39,641 nt of DNA from CAYILC01 sp964364145 (GTDB lineage Bacteria; Patescibacteriota; Microgenomatia; UBA1400; UBA12028): positions 1-39,641 of the forward strand of contig CAYILC010000002.1 of the NCBI GenBank assembly GCA_964364145.1. The letters run 5' to 3'. Position 1 is the first letter of the stretch; every line of letters starts with the position of its first letter. The position numbers and the translations under genes are program-made. Positions 1-7,877 of the stretch are shown here, one piece after another. The notes below the pieces were generated by a model, which was given only the letters and a program-made list of their open reading frames with translations, did no database searches and was not told the origin of the DNA.

Positions 1-616
1 AAAAGTTTGCGATGCCGCTAATAATTGGTCGGATGAGGTAGTTTACCGGTGATTGACTATTCCCAAAAGGGAAGATGAGAAAAATCAAAATAATAAACCC
101 GTATCGATGGAGAAAGAGATCAAGTTCTCGTCCGGTTTCCGGTGGCAGTATGCCGATGACGATTTTACCACCGTCCAACGGATGAATTGGAATCAAGTTA
201 AAGATCGCAAGAGAAATGTTCATGAATATGGTGAAGATGAGCGTACTGATGAGAAAGCTTGGCATAGCCATACCGATTGTTCTCAAGAGTATTGCGAGCA
301 TTGTAGCTAAGAGGAGGTTACTGACCGGTCCGGCAAGAGCTATGAGCGCGGTATCTCTCTGCGGACGCTTGAGGTTGTATGGATCAAACTCAACGGGTTT
401 ACCCCAGCCAAACCCGGCAATAAATAGAAGGAGGGTGCCTATAGGATCGAGGTGGCGAAGGGGATTGAGCGTGAGACGTCCTTGAAGGCGTGGTGTTGGG
501 TCGCCAAGATGGTCTGCCATCCACGCATGAGAGAACTCGTGAATAGTGAGAGCGACAACAAGTGAAATGATCTGCAACAAGGCAACGAATGGATTGAAAA
601 ATAATGTGGAGAGCAT
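1..616 (-). CDS. Site-2 protease family (M50) membrane metalloprotease, 3' end cut by the window edge
   Basis: The frame reads without a stop from an ATG at 616 down to base 1, so about 205 residues are present and the C-terminus lies outside the window. It is an intramembrane zinc protease of the M50 family. The HExxH metal site is HEFSH at residues 26-30, inside the first hydrophobic segment. A second conserved patch is NPLRHLDPIG, and the distal metal ligand is in NLIPIHPLDGGK. The short form without a PDZ domain is typical of the soluble-substrate or unknown-substrate subgroup, unlike the RseP-type gene at 28307. There is no Shine-Dalgarno; a minus-strand TACAAT (bases 628-623) ends six bases before the ATG. 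The gene diverges from rpmB. The substrate cannot be told. Confidence 0.9.
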   Translation of the reverse strand, partial: MLSTLFFNPFVALLQIISLVVALTIHEFSHAWMADHLGDPTPRLQGRLTLNPLRHLDPIGTLLLFIAGFGWGKPVEFDPYNLKRPQRDTALIALAGPVSNLLLATMLAILLRTIGMAMPSFLISTLIFTIFMNISLAIFNLIPIHPLDGGKIVIGILPPETGRELDLFLHRYGFIILIFLIFPFGNSQSPVNYLIRPIISGIANF

Positions 617-622
617 GGTGGT

Positions 623-628
623 ATTGTA
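623..628 (-). promoter_or_regulatory. -10 element of the M50 protease gene, leaderless spacing
   Basis: TACAAT on the minus strand, followed by six bases (ACCACC) and then the ATG at 616. The predicted +1 falls on the A of ATG. No clear -35 hexamer is seen at the usual distance. Confidence 0.5.
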
Positions 629-665
629 ACATCCACAAACTTGAACTCTACCCTGGCAAAATCGC

Positions 666-695
666 TTGTCACATCCCTAAAGGTTGTGGTATCAT
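666..695 (+). promoter_or_regulatory. Promoter of rpmB
   Basis: TTGTCA (666-671) and TATCAT (690-695) are separated by 18 bases. The -10 ends eight bases before the rpmB ATG, so the transcript would have a leader of zero to two bases. Confidence 0.55.
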
Positions 696-703
696 CCACC
701 TCT

Positions 704-925
704 ATGGCAGTCTGTGCAATATGTTTTAAATCAGCCGACATCGGACACCTTGTGTCCCACGCAAAAAATCGAGTGCGCCATTTGCGCAAACCGAATTTGC
801 ATAGCGCCTACATCCTGGTAAGTGGCGCGAAGCGAAGAGTGATGTTGTGCACGAAGTGCAAGCGGGAAGTGAGAATGGTCACAGATCCTAAAGGGTCTAA
901 GGGGGTGGCGAAGAAATCGAATTAG
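704..925 (+). CDS. rpmB: Large ribosomal subunit protein bL28
   Basis: The 73-residue product is bL28 of the 50S subunit. It begins MAVCAICFKSADIGH and carries two CxxC pairs (CAIC near the N-terminus, CTKC near residue 48), the zinc-ribbon pattern of C+ type L28 proteins. It also has the NRVRHLRKPNLHSA basic stretch. An in-frame ATG lies further upstream at 641, but it would add 21 non-conserved residues and lies ahead of the promoter, so 704 is preferred. The C-terminus is basic and glycine-rich (DPKGSKGVAKKSN). It is monocistronic by appearance and diverges from the protease gene. Confidence 0.93.
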   Translation: MAVCAICFKSADIGHLVSHAKNRVRHLRKPNLHSAYILVSGAKRRVMLCTKCKREVRMVTDPKGSKGVAKKSN

Positions 926-950
926 TCTTTACCTTGTTTCAATAGTTCCC

Positions 951-979
951 TTGTAATTTTTCTATTTACAATCTATAAT
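951..979 (+). promoter_or_regulatory. Consensus sigma-70 promoter upstream of the 257-residue unknown gene
   Basis: TTGTAA (951-956), a 17-base spacer and a perfect TATAAT (974-979). Transcription would start near 986 and give a leader of about 100 bases before the ATG at 1089. That is long for this window, where most first genes look leaderless. Confidence 0.65.
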
Positions 980-1000
980 AATCGAGGAATTGAAATAAAA

Positions 1001-1066
1001 ATGAACGGTGTTAAGCTTTATCTTTTATATTCTAATATGGAGGTGTATCCTAAAAAGGTAGAGTGA
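1001..1066 (+). CDS. Possible 21-residue upstream ORF in the leader of the next gene
   Basis: ATG at 1001 to TGA at 1064-1066 encodes MNGVKLYLLYSNMEVYPKKVE. It lies inside the predicted leader, with a GAGG about ten bases upstream that could act as a weak Shine-Dalgarno. It could be a regulatory leader peptide or chance. No conservation can be assessed here. Confidence 0.2.
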   Translation: MNGVKLYLLYSNMEVYPKKVE

Positions 1067-1088
1067 AAACAGAAAAGGTGAACAATCC

Positions 1089-1862
1089 ATGTCGTCACAC
1101 GAAGACATTTTGCAAGAAGTAGCTGAAGGAATAAATCGAGACCTTGGTCTTGTAAAGGGATTATATCATCGTTTTATTCTCGGAATTCCTCAAGTAAATA
1201 CAGCACTTATTATTGCTGTACAGAACGAAGGGAAACTTCCCGATGCTGATTGGAAGCATGTGAGGAAAATTGTTCGTATGGGATCTGGAGTTGTTGTTCC
1301 AGCAGTTTTACTGACTTTAGGATATCTTACAAATAACCTTGTTATAGGAGTTGGTGGTGCTGTGGCCAGTGAAGCTGTTTTTGGAGCAAGTTTAAATGTT
1401 GGTGGAAAGCGAAAATTTGCCGAGGCAGAACTCTTAAGCATTATAAAAACGCGGTTAAACACCATTGGTAACAAAGAAAAAAAAGATTATTATACTAGAA
1501 CTCTGAAAAAACGGAGAACGGAAACCGCTAAAGACATTGAAAAAATGATCGATACTTTTGTAAACGAAGGTTTTGCTCGTTGTGAAGAGTTGCGTGCACT
1601 TGTAGTAAGATTGGAAGCCCTACGACTTCAGAATTTTGATAACGATACAGAAGCACGGCGGGTTCTTCAACTACTTATGCGAGATGAAATCATTGATGCT
1701 GTCGCAAGGAGCAGACCAATTTCACCGGGAGCAAAATACAAACTTATTTTCCCAAGGAACAATCTGGAACATTCTAGAAAAATGATCGAGGAGATAAATC
1801 AGATGATCAATGATTATTCGTTGCGTGTGTCGAATCTGTCTGCAGTAGGAGTGCAAGATTAA
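1089..1862 (+). CDS. Unknown protein with a membrane-like segment and a helical C-terminal region
   Basis: I do not recognise this 257-residue protein. Residues about 67-105 are hydrophobic and glycine-rich (GSGVVVPAVLLTLGYL, then VIGVGGAVASEAVFGASL), enough for one or two short membrane passes. From about residue 110 it is highly charged and looks helical, rich in K, R and E with regular Leu spacing; a coiled coil is likely. The start is supported by AGGTGA seven bases ahead of the ATG. Base composition is more AT-rich than that of the neighbouring ribosomal and fmt genes, which may reflect transfer or low constraint. It converges on fmt, with five bases between the stops. Confidence 0.75.
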   Translation: MSSHEDILQEVAEGINRDLGLVKGLYHRFILGIPQVNTALIIAVQNEGKLPDADWKHVRKIVRMGSGVVVPAVLLTLGYLTNNLVIGVGGAVASEAVFGASLNVGGKRKFAEAELLSIIKTRLNTIGNKEKKDYYTRTLKKRRTETAKDIEKMIDTFVNEGFARCEELRALVVRLEALRLQNFDNDTEARRVLQLLMRDEIIDAVARSRPISPGAKYKLIFPRNNLEHSRKMIEEINQMINDYSLRVSNLSAVGVQD

Positions 1863-1867
1863 ACTTC

Positions 1868-2779
1868 TTAATAATCAAACCCTTGTAGAGTTTTTTCACC
1901 CTCTTGTTGTGAAGAAAATACTATGAACACATCTCTTTCAAAAGATGTCGAGATAACTTTTACTCGTTTTTCATTTTTTATCGTCCACACCCCAGGCCAA
2001 GGATATAATGCCCGCACCATGTTATCAAGAAACTGTGGAGTATGCGGAAGCGCGTATTCATACAAAAGGGATACGTTTTCTTCCGGAAATCTGGGGAAGT
2101 CTTTTCCTTCTCGCGCTTTTTGCAATACTACTAACGACACAAACCCGTCGTCTTTGGTGAACTTACGAGTAGTTGGGGTTGGAGAAAGAGCAACTTGTAG
2201 CAAAATCTTCAAAGAGCCTTTAGCAAATGGTTCAAGAATTTTCACTAACAACTTTGCGCCAGCCGTAAAACATCGATCTAGCAATATAGGCGTTGTATCG
2301 CGATCCTCAATACTCACTTTTTCTTGCGCGACAATGCCACCCATATCAAACTTCTCATTCATCTCGATAATACTCACGCCCGTCTCACGATCACCAAACA
2401 AAATCGTAAAGGGAACCGGAGCCGCGCCGCGCCACCTTGGCAAGAGAGAGGGATGAATATTTAGCGCTCCGTATTTTGGGAAGCGCAACAGCCAGGCGGG
2501 AATGAGATATCCAAAATCCGCGACAATTAACACATCAATCGCTGGTAAATCATTGAGCATTGTCTTGTTCTGTAAGCCTTCTTTATCGACATTGATCACA
2601 GGAATTGATCGTTTTTGCGCCCAGCCTTCTACAACACAAGGTGTCAACATCTTTTTCCGACCAACAGGTTTTGGAAACGGGCATAAGACAGTACTAATAG
2701 TATGTCTGGCACGCACTAGTGCTTCGGCAACAAGGACTGTGGTGGAAGGGGTGCCAGCAAGCAAAATATTCATACCCAT
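1868..2779 (-). CDS. fmt: Methionyl-tRNA formyltransferase
   Basis: Transfers a formyl group from 10-formyl-tetrahydrofolate to Met-tRNA(fMet) before initiation. The 303-residue length is close to the family norm of about 310. The catalytic signature LNIHPSLLPRWRGAAP contains Asn107 and His109, and the third catalytic residue fits Asp145 in FDMGGIV. The N-terminal Rossmann strand reads NILLAGTPSTT. The C-terminal OB-fold region (VRALYPWPGVWT) is present. The start could be the ATG at 2779 or the second one at 2773; AGGAT in the end of def favours 2779. It lies five bases downstream of def, the usual def-fmt pair, so it is probably co-transcribed from the def promoter. Confidence 0.95.
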   Translation of the reverse strand: MGMNILLAGTPSTTVLVAEALVRARHTISTVLCPFPKPVGRKKMLTPCVVEGWAQKRSIPVINVDKEGLQNKTMLNDLPAIDVLIVADFGYLIPAWLLRFPKYGALNIHPSLLPRWRGAAPVPFTILFGDRETGVSIIEMNEKFDMGGIVAQEKVSIEDRDTTPILLDRCFTAGAKLLVKILEPFAKGSLKILLQVALSPTPTTRKFTKDDGFVSLVVLQKAREGKDFPRFPEENVSLLYEYALPHTPQFLDNMVRALYPWPGVWTIKNEKRVKVISTSFERDVFIVFSSQQEGEKTLQGFDY

Positions 2780-2784
2780 CCAAT

Positions 2785-3390
2785 CTATCCTAAAGCCCGA
2801 ATAATATTTCTGTCGATCTCGATCATTTTTCCTTTGCGAGACTCAAAAAATGGCAACTCATATTTCAGTACATAGTCAATAAACAACACACCATCAAGAT
2901 GGTCAAGCTCATGTTGAATCACTCGAGCAAAAAATCCTGCAAATTTCTCGGTTTTTTCTTTGAACTGTGATGTGGTATATCGCAGTGTAATCCAAGAAAA
3001 ACGCGGAACTGGCCCATATAAACCTGGAATGGATAAACAGCCCTCTAAGATAGGATCATCAGAATTGGGACCAAAGGTTCGGTCTTTAGAGTTTTCAATA
3101 ATCTCGGGATTGATGTATGTTGCAAGCTTGGCTTGTATTTTTTCTTTCTCGTCCGGACGACCTTGATCTGAAGTATTGGAAGAATCCGGAAGATATGTCG
3201 AGAAGATGCGCAGATTTTTGCCAATCTGGGGCAAGGATAGCCCAACGCCCTTGGGATGTGCCTTTTTTTCCAGCGTTTCCTCAAGATTAGCGATATGTTT
3301 GTTGATGAGATTAGGGTTTTTAGTAAGATCAACAGCAACGCTTTTTGCCCGGAGGATTGGATTGGGAACGGTGATGATTGATTTGCGCAT
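2785..3390 (-). CDS. def: Peptide deformylase
   Basis: Removes the N-formyl group from nascent proteins. All three family motifs are present: GVGLSLPQIG (residues 48-57), EGCLS with the metal ligand Cys118, and QHELDHLDG with ligands His160 and His164 and catalytic Glu161. At 201 residues it is longer than the usual 150-190, through an acidic insert at residues 70-85 (SSNTSDQGRPDEKEK). It forms an operon with fmt. There is no Shine-Dalgarno. A minus-strand TAAACT (3402-3397) ends six bases before the ATG, the leaderless arrangement seen elsewhere in this window. Confidence 0.95.
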   Translation of the reverse strand: MRKSIITVPNPILRAKSVAVDLTKNPNLINKHIANLEETLEKKAHPKGVGLSLPQIGKNLRIFSTYLPDSSNTSDQGRPDEKEKIQAKLATYINPEIIENSKDRTFGPNSDDPILEGCLSIPGLYGPVPRFSWITLRYTTSQFKEKTEKFAGFFARVIQHELDHLDGVLFIDYVLKYELPFFESRKGKMIEIDRNIIRALG

Positions 3391-3396
3391 GCGTGT

Positions 3397-3402
3397 AGTT
3401 TA
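3397..3402 (-). promoter_or_regulatory. -10-like element of def, leaderless spacing
   Basis: TAAACT on the minus strand, then ACACGC, then the def ATG. The -35 region is not recognisable. Confidence 0.35.
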
Positions 3403-3418
3403 CACCGCAAACGAGAAT

Positions 3419-5512
3419 TTAGTTTGGGGTGCTCTCAATCCTTTTCAACTGGTCTCTCGCCCCATCATAGTTTGGCTTCATTTGCAGTGCCTTTTTCATG
3501 AGTGTAATCGCAAGTTCCTTATTTCTTAACCCCTCATTAATGAGTGCTCGATTGTAGGTGAGCTTAGGATCTGTTGGAGCAAGTTCTTGCGCTTTATCGA
3601 GCGTTTTGAGTGATTCTTGAAGCAGTGCAGGAGCAATTCGGGAGAGGGAAATAAAAACTTGCGCTTGAGATCGATAAAAATTGAGATTGACTGGATTGGA
3701 TGCCATCATCAGGGTAGATTCGTTAATGGCAAGTTCGCCTAGCTGCGCTGCCATGGTGGCATCGTTCTGTTGGTATACGGATAATATGAGTTCTGCAGCG
3801 GTTTTTGCAACGGCTTCATGAAAAACGCCTTCGTTGGTTGGTGAAATCTTGACTGCATTCTGCAGTTCTTTCAACCCTTTTATTCCTTGGTTTGCAACGA
3901 GGAGCTGCTTTCCGCGCGCATAGGCAACATCGGCTCGCCACATGTTGATAAACACAATCAGAAGATAGAGTGTTGCGATACCGATACCACAGCACAAGAT
4001 CCATTGCCAAGTCTCGGTCCGCATGTTTGATTGACGACTTTTCTTTTGAAGGTCAAGGTGGAGTTCTTGGTGAACGTTGTTATCGTTCGATACATATAAA
4101 AATGCAGGGAGAAGATAAAACACTATTGAAACGACGACTGTAGAAAAACCAAAAAAGTTTGAGACATGGAGTGCTGTATACGCAGACATCCAAGCGGCAA
4201 TGGTAAGTGGTGATTCGTGGGCATGGCGGAAGGCCCACACATACACCCAGCCAATCATAAGAAGATAAGCAGTGAATCCAACTGTTCCCGTTGTTGCGAG
4301 ATAATTCAAAAACTCGTTGTGCGCTTTGTTGTATAAAAAATCCCATTCAGAAAGAGCGTTGTGTTCCATCGGGCGGTCTTTGTAGTAGCTGTAAGCAAAC
4401 GTTTCAACGCCAGAGCCGAAAACAGGATACCGTTTCCAAACTTGAACTGCACCCCGCCACACCACTTTACGAATATCTCCGGATTCGGAACCGCCTATAT
4501 CGAGTTGAGTTCCTGACTGTGGTGAAGGTGAAGAAGGCACTTGAGCAGGAATAGGTTGTTGAACTTGCGGCGTGGCTGTTTTATTCAACCGACCAATAAT
4601 TGCAGACAGTTTCGGTGTGAATGGCGTGCCAAAGATCACGATAAGCCCAAAACATACAACTGTGCCAATTCCCGCGGAGTAGAGTATTGGTCGCAAAGTA
4701 TGTTCAGTCGTTTTTTTCTTTTTCTGTTGAACACTTTGTTGTGCATCCAAAGAGTGCTGTCGATACAGACCGATAAGCATGTAGGTGACGTACGCCACCA
4801 CCCCCACCGCCAGCCCCACCAATCCGGAACGGGAACCGGTAAATAATAACGTCGAAAAATACATGGCGATAAAGACTACAAATAATACACGTTTCCATAT
4901 TTCCGCTTTACCAAATAGGTCAATAAGACGACTGCCGGCAAGCGGAAGAATCATAATAAGGTATGCCGCAAGCCAATTTGGCTGGCCAAAAGTGCCAAAT
5001 ACGCGGGATTGAACGTCTTGAATCCAACAGCTAACGTCAAAGTTACCGGTGATGAACAAACAACTAAATGAGTGTCCAAAATGTTCCATGAACGCATAAA
5101 ATGCCGAGAGCGTTGCACCAAGAAATACCGTTCCAAGCAAATTTTTTACCTCAATGCGTTTAACATTGTTGACGAACGCGTAATACAGCACGATATATGC
5201 CGAGATCGAAAGAAGTCCGCCATTGAATCGAGAATAATATCCAAAAATCGAGGTCTGCTGATTGATGGAGAAAAGCGTTGAAAGTAGTTGTGAAATATAA
5301 AAAATCGCTATGGGAATATCGAAAGGTGTTTTCTTCCAAAGCATTTTTTTCTCAAGAATCATGCGGATAACCCAAGTCCCTAAGATCAACGAAGTAAAAA
5401 TGTAGGTGAGAATAATTTTATTAAACTCAAAAAGCTCGTCGTTTGCTGCGGTAAAAAACAGCGGGACGAGTAAAAAAATCAGATGGAAAAAAAATACGAC
5501 CGTTTTTCGCAT
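3419..5512 (-). CDS. O-antigen ligase / polymerase-like membrane protein with C-terminal TPR repeats
   Basis: A 697-residue polytopic membrane protein of the Wzy_C/WaaL superfamily. About ten or more hydrophobic segments occupy residues 1-250 and 400-520. The family signatures are FTGSRSGLVGL in the membrane core and the periplasmic loop ending KAHNEFLNYLATTGTVG. A long low-complexity periplasmic insert (PQVQQPIPAQVPSSPSPQSG) lies in the big loop. Residues about 560-697 are TPR-like helices (for example AQELAPTDPKLTYNRALINE). It likely joins or polymerises a surface glycan, or glycosylates a protein; the substrate is not readable. It diverges from mreB across an inverted repeat. A minus-strand TGCTATTAT lies nine bases before the ATG, so the leader is very short. 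Confidence 0.85.
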   Translation of the reverse strand: MRKTVVFFFHLIFLLVPLFFTAANDELFEFNKIILTYIFTSLILGTWVIRMILEKKMLWKKTPFDIPIAIFYISQLLSTLFSINQQTSIFGYYSRFNGGLLSISAYIVLYYAFVNNVKRIEVKNLLGTVFLGATLSAFYAFMEHFGHSFSCLFITGNFDVSCWIQDVQSRVFGTFGQPNWLAAYLIMILPLAGSRLIDLFGKAEIWKRVLFVVFIAMYFSTLLFTGSRSGLVGLAVGVVAYVTYMLIGLYRQHSLDAQQSVQQKKKKTTEHTLRPILYSAGIGTVVCFGLIVIFGTPFTPKLSAIIGRLNKTATPQVQQPIPAQVPSSPSPQSGTQLDIGGSESGDIRKVVWRGAVQVWKRYPVFGSGVETFAYSYYKDRPMEHNALSEWDFLYNKAHNEFLNYLATTGTVGFTAYLLMIGWVYVWAFRHAHESPLTIAAWMSAYTALHVSNFFGFSTVVVSIVFYLLPAFLYVSNDNNVHQELHLDLQKKSRQSNMRTETWQWILCCGIGIATLYLLIVFINMWRADVAYARGKQLLVANQGIKGLKELQNAVKISPTNEGVFHEAVAKTAAELILSVYQQNDATMAAQLGELAINESTLMMASNPVNLNFYRSQAQVFISLSRIAPALLQESLKTLDKAQELAPTDPKLTYNRALINEGLRNKELAITLMKKALQMKPNYDGARDQLKRIESTPN

Positions 5513-5521
5513 CGTGCTAGG

Positions 5522-5527
5522 ATAATA
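5522..5527 (-). promoter_or_regulatory. Extended -10 of the O-antigen-ligase gene
   Basis: On the minus strand TGCTATTAT forms an extended -10, with TATTAT nine bases from the ATG at 5512. The leader would be about three bases. Confidence 0.4.
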
Positions 5528-5532
5528 GCATA

Positions 5533-5565
5533 CGTTTGGTAGTCTTCACTATATGACTACAAACG
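5533..5565. repeat. 11-bp inverted repeat between the divergent ligase and mreB genes
   Basis: CGTTTGGTAGTC (5533-5544) and GACTACAAACG (5555-5565) are reverse complements except for one bulged G, with a 10-base centre. It sits just upstream of the ligase -10, where its -35 region should be, and ahead of mreB. It could be an operator shared by both genes, or an RNA hairpin in the mreB leader. Confidence 0.6.
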
Positions 5566-5578
5566 AGTTCAACATTTT

Positions 5579-6676
5579 ATGTTCGATATTGTTCAAAAAA
5601 TTCAGCAAATCTTCATCCACATGTTTGTCCAAGACATTGGCATTGATCTTGGAACCGCGAACACCGTGGTACACGTGCGTGGTGAGGGAATTGTGATTCA
5701 AGAGCCGTCGGTTGTCGCGCGCAATCGAGCAACTGGGGATATTTTGGCAATTGGAGAGCAAGCTAAACGCATGATAGGAAAGACACCACAAGGCATCGAG
5801 GCGATACGTCCGCTTCGCGATGGGGTGATTGCAGATTTTGACGCGGCCGAGGCATTGCTGGCGCACGACATTCAGGTAGTTACCGAGAAATATAGGCGTA
5901 TTCCATATCTTTCTCAACTATTCATGCGTCCGCGCGTGGTGATTGGGATTCCGTCTGGGGTGACCGAGGTGGAGCGGCGAGCTGTGCGAGCCGCTGCACT
6001 CTCTGCTGGTGCGTTTCAGGCTTTTTTGATCGAGGAACCGATGGCCGCCGCCATTGGCGCTGGTTTACATGTCGAGGAGCCTGAAGGTCGCATGATTGTG
6101 GATATTGGTGGTGGAACAACCGAGATCGCGGTTATTTCTTTAGGCGGCATTGTACTCAATACATCATTGCGGATAGCGGGGGATGAGTTCGATGAAGCGG
6201 TGATCTCATTTGCGCGAATGAGATACGGATTGCTGATTGGTGAAGCAACTGCCGAGCAAACAAAAATTGCGATTGGAAGTGCCTCGCCATTTGAAGAGAA
6301 AGTGGATAAACAACACGCATATCAGCACGTGATTCGTGGTCGCGATATAGAGTCTGGTTTGCCAAAATCGGTGAAGGTTAATAGCATGGAACTGCGTGAG
6401 GCGTTAACACCAACGGTGCAACAGATCACCACTGCCATTATAGAAACACTTGAGGAAACACCACCGGAACTTGTTGCTGATATTATGAAAACAGGGATCA
6501 CTTTGGCTGGTGGCAGTTCACAGTTACGCGGCCTAGAACAACGCATCGCCGAGGTTACCACCATGCCCGTCTGGATCGCCAAAGAACCGAGTCTTGCCGT
6601 TGTTCGCGGGTGTGCGGAGTTGTTGGACAAACCAGCATTGTTGAAAAAAGCACAAGTTGGGGGAGGACTGCGTTGA
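5579..6676 (+). CDS. mreB: Rod-shape-determining actin homologue MreB
   Basis: Forms membrane-bound filaments that position cell-wall synthesis. The actin-fold nucleotide motifs are intact: phosphate-1 GIDLGTANT, phosphate-2 DIGGGTTEIAVISLGG and adenosine motif TLAGGSSQLRG. The length is 365 residues from the first ATG. A second in-frame ATG at 5621 (MFVQDIGIDLGT) gives the classical MreB N-terminus; the extra 14 residues (MFDIVQKIQQIFIH) look amphipathic and could be a membrane anchor, so I keep the longer form. It is first in mreB-mreC-mreD-mrdA; its stop overlaps the mreC start. The promoter is not clear. Confidence 0.95.
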   Translation: MFDIVQKIQQIFIHMFVQDIGIDLGTANTVVHVRGEGIVIQEPSVVARNRATGDILAIGEQAKRMIGKTPQGIEAIRPLRDGVIADFDAAEALLAHDIQVVTEKYRRIPYLSQLFMRPRVVIGIPSGVTEVERRAVRAAALSAGAFQAFLIEEPMAAAIGAGLHVEEPEGRMIVDIGGGTTEIAVISLGGIVLNTSLRIAGDEFDEAVISFARMRYGLLIGEATAEQTKIAIGSASPFEEKVDKQHAYQHVIRGRDIESGLPKSVKVNSMELREALTPTVQQITTAIIETLEETPPELVADIMKTGITLAGGSSQLRGLEQRIAEVTTMPVWIAKEPSLAVVRGCAELLDKPALLKKAQVGGGLR

Positions 6677-7455
6677 AGCCGCTTATAGCTGTGTGTGGTA
6701 TTGCCGTTGTGTGTATCTTGGCCGACCGATTTGGGTTCCTTAAGCAAACGAGGGCATGGATGGAGCGAATGGTGGTGCCGTTTGTGGCGAGCGCTAGTCA
6801 GGCGCGAGCTATGGCTTTAGCTCCTCAACAGTTTTTGATAGATAAGCAAAAGCTTGTAGACAAAGTAGCGGAACTTGAACAAAAACAGGCAGAGCTCATT
6901 GCCGATCAGCAACAAACCAAAACCGATCAAGACGAATTTGCATCTTGGAAGGAAAATCATCAGCTTAGTTCCAAGTTTATTTCAACATCGTTACTATTGG
7001 CGAACCGCGCAGTGCTTCCGATTGGATCAATACAAGGAGTTCAGTCCGGTGCTATGGTTGTTGCGCATGGAGCAATGATTGGTACAGTGATCGATGTTCA
7101 ACCTCAGTTCGCATTTGTAGAATTACTTGAAAGTACGCAGAACAAATTGTCGGTACGTGTACGTGAACTCAACGCCGTTGGGCTACTAGAAAAGGACGGC
7201 TCAACAGTCATCCTCTCGCATATAAATTCACCATTTCCCCTGGAAAAAGGCCAAATTGTTACAACAACAGGTGATGGAGAAGGAATTTTACCGTTTATCC
7301 CTTTGGGCAAGATTCTTCGCATGGTAAACTCACCTTCCGAGCCTTTTCAGCGTGCCGAACTTGAATTTCTTGTTCATCCCACAAATGGTATGGCTGTGAG
7401 TGTATTACAGACAGGATCTACTACACCCACTCAAACAACTGGAGGATTGCAATGA
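6673..7455 (+). CDS. mreC: Rod-shape-determining protein MreC, TTG start
   Basis: Bitopic membrane protein that links MreB filaments to the peptidoglycan synthases. It has one N-terminal membrane segment (PLIAVCGIAVVCILADRFGF), then a coiled coil around residues 60-95, then the beta-rich MreC domain (SIQGVQSGAMVVAHGAMIG onward). The start is the TTG at 6673: its last two bases begin the mreB TGA stop, and a strong GGGGGAGG lies eight bases upstream. An ATG at 6610 in frame lies deep inside mreB and has no ribosome site. The product is 260 residues, within the family range. The ATG of mreD overlaps its stop. Confidence 0.9.
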   Translation: MKPLIAVCGIAVVCILADRFGFLKQTRAWMERMVVPFVASASQARAMALAPQQFLIDKQKLVDKVAELEQKQAELIADQQQTKTDQDEFASWKENHQLSSKFISTSLLLANRAVLPIGSIQGVQSGAMVVAHGAMIGTVIDVQPQFAFVELLESTQNKLSVRVRELNAVGLLEKDGSTVILSHINSPFPLEKGQIVTTTGDGEGILPFIPLGKILRMVNSPSEPFQRAELEFLVHPTNGMAVSVLQTGSTTPTQTTGGLQ

Positions 7456-7877
7456 GAATACTTTTTTTCGCTGTAGTTTTTTTATTTGCCATATGGCTAG
7501 AATTGACATTTGGTCTCGGCGGTTTGTTTTTCGCCGTCTCCGTTTTGGCATTTTCATGGAATAGCAGCGAAAACTGGATTCTCGCAGTATGCTTTTTTAT
7601 ATCGGCAGGCGTAGCCGATTTGGTGTTTGGCAGAGTATTCGGTCAAACAGCTTTGGTCATTGGCATTGCACTCATGTTTTGGCGCGGGATACAGAATTTG
7701 TCGCGATGGCGGCTGTTTGCCTACATGGTTTTTGGAACTGCATCAACATTTTTCCTCTCCCTATCATCATCATGGCAACCATCGTGGCCAAAAACATTCA
7801 TCGCCCTTATTGGCATGTGGATTATTGTACGCACCCTACATCTACAGCGAGGTTCACGGGAACTACACGTGCTATGA
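7452..7877 (+). CDS. mreD: Rod-shape-determining protein MreD
   Basis: A 141-residue protein with about five hydrophobic segments, matching MreD in size and in position between mreC and the PBP2 gene. The sequence is poorly conserved in this family, so position carries much of the identification. Its ATG overlaps the mreC stop (ATGA) and is preceded by GGAGG, so translation is coupled. It probably links MreC and the synthases in the membrane. Confidence 0.85.
   Translation: MRILFFAVVFLFAIWLELTFGLGGLFFAVSVLAFSWNSSENWILAVCFFISAGVADLVFGRVFGQTALVIGIALMFWRGIQNLSRWRLFAYMVFGTASTFFLSLSSSWQPSWPKTFIALIGMWIIVRTLHLQRGSRELHVL

Noticed and set aside
439..789. Minus-strand frame overlapping both rpmB and the M50 gene
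   Set aside because: It runs through the divergent promoter region and both real genes in the wrong frames.
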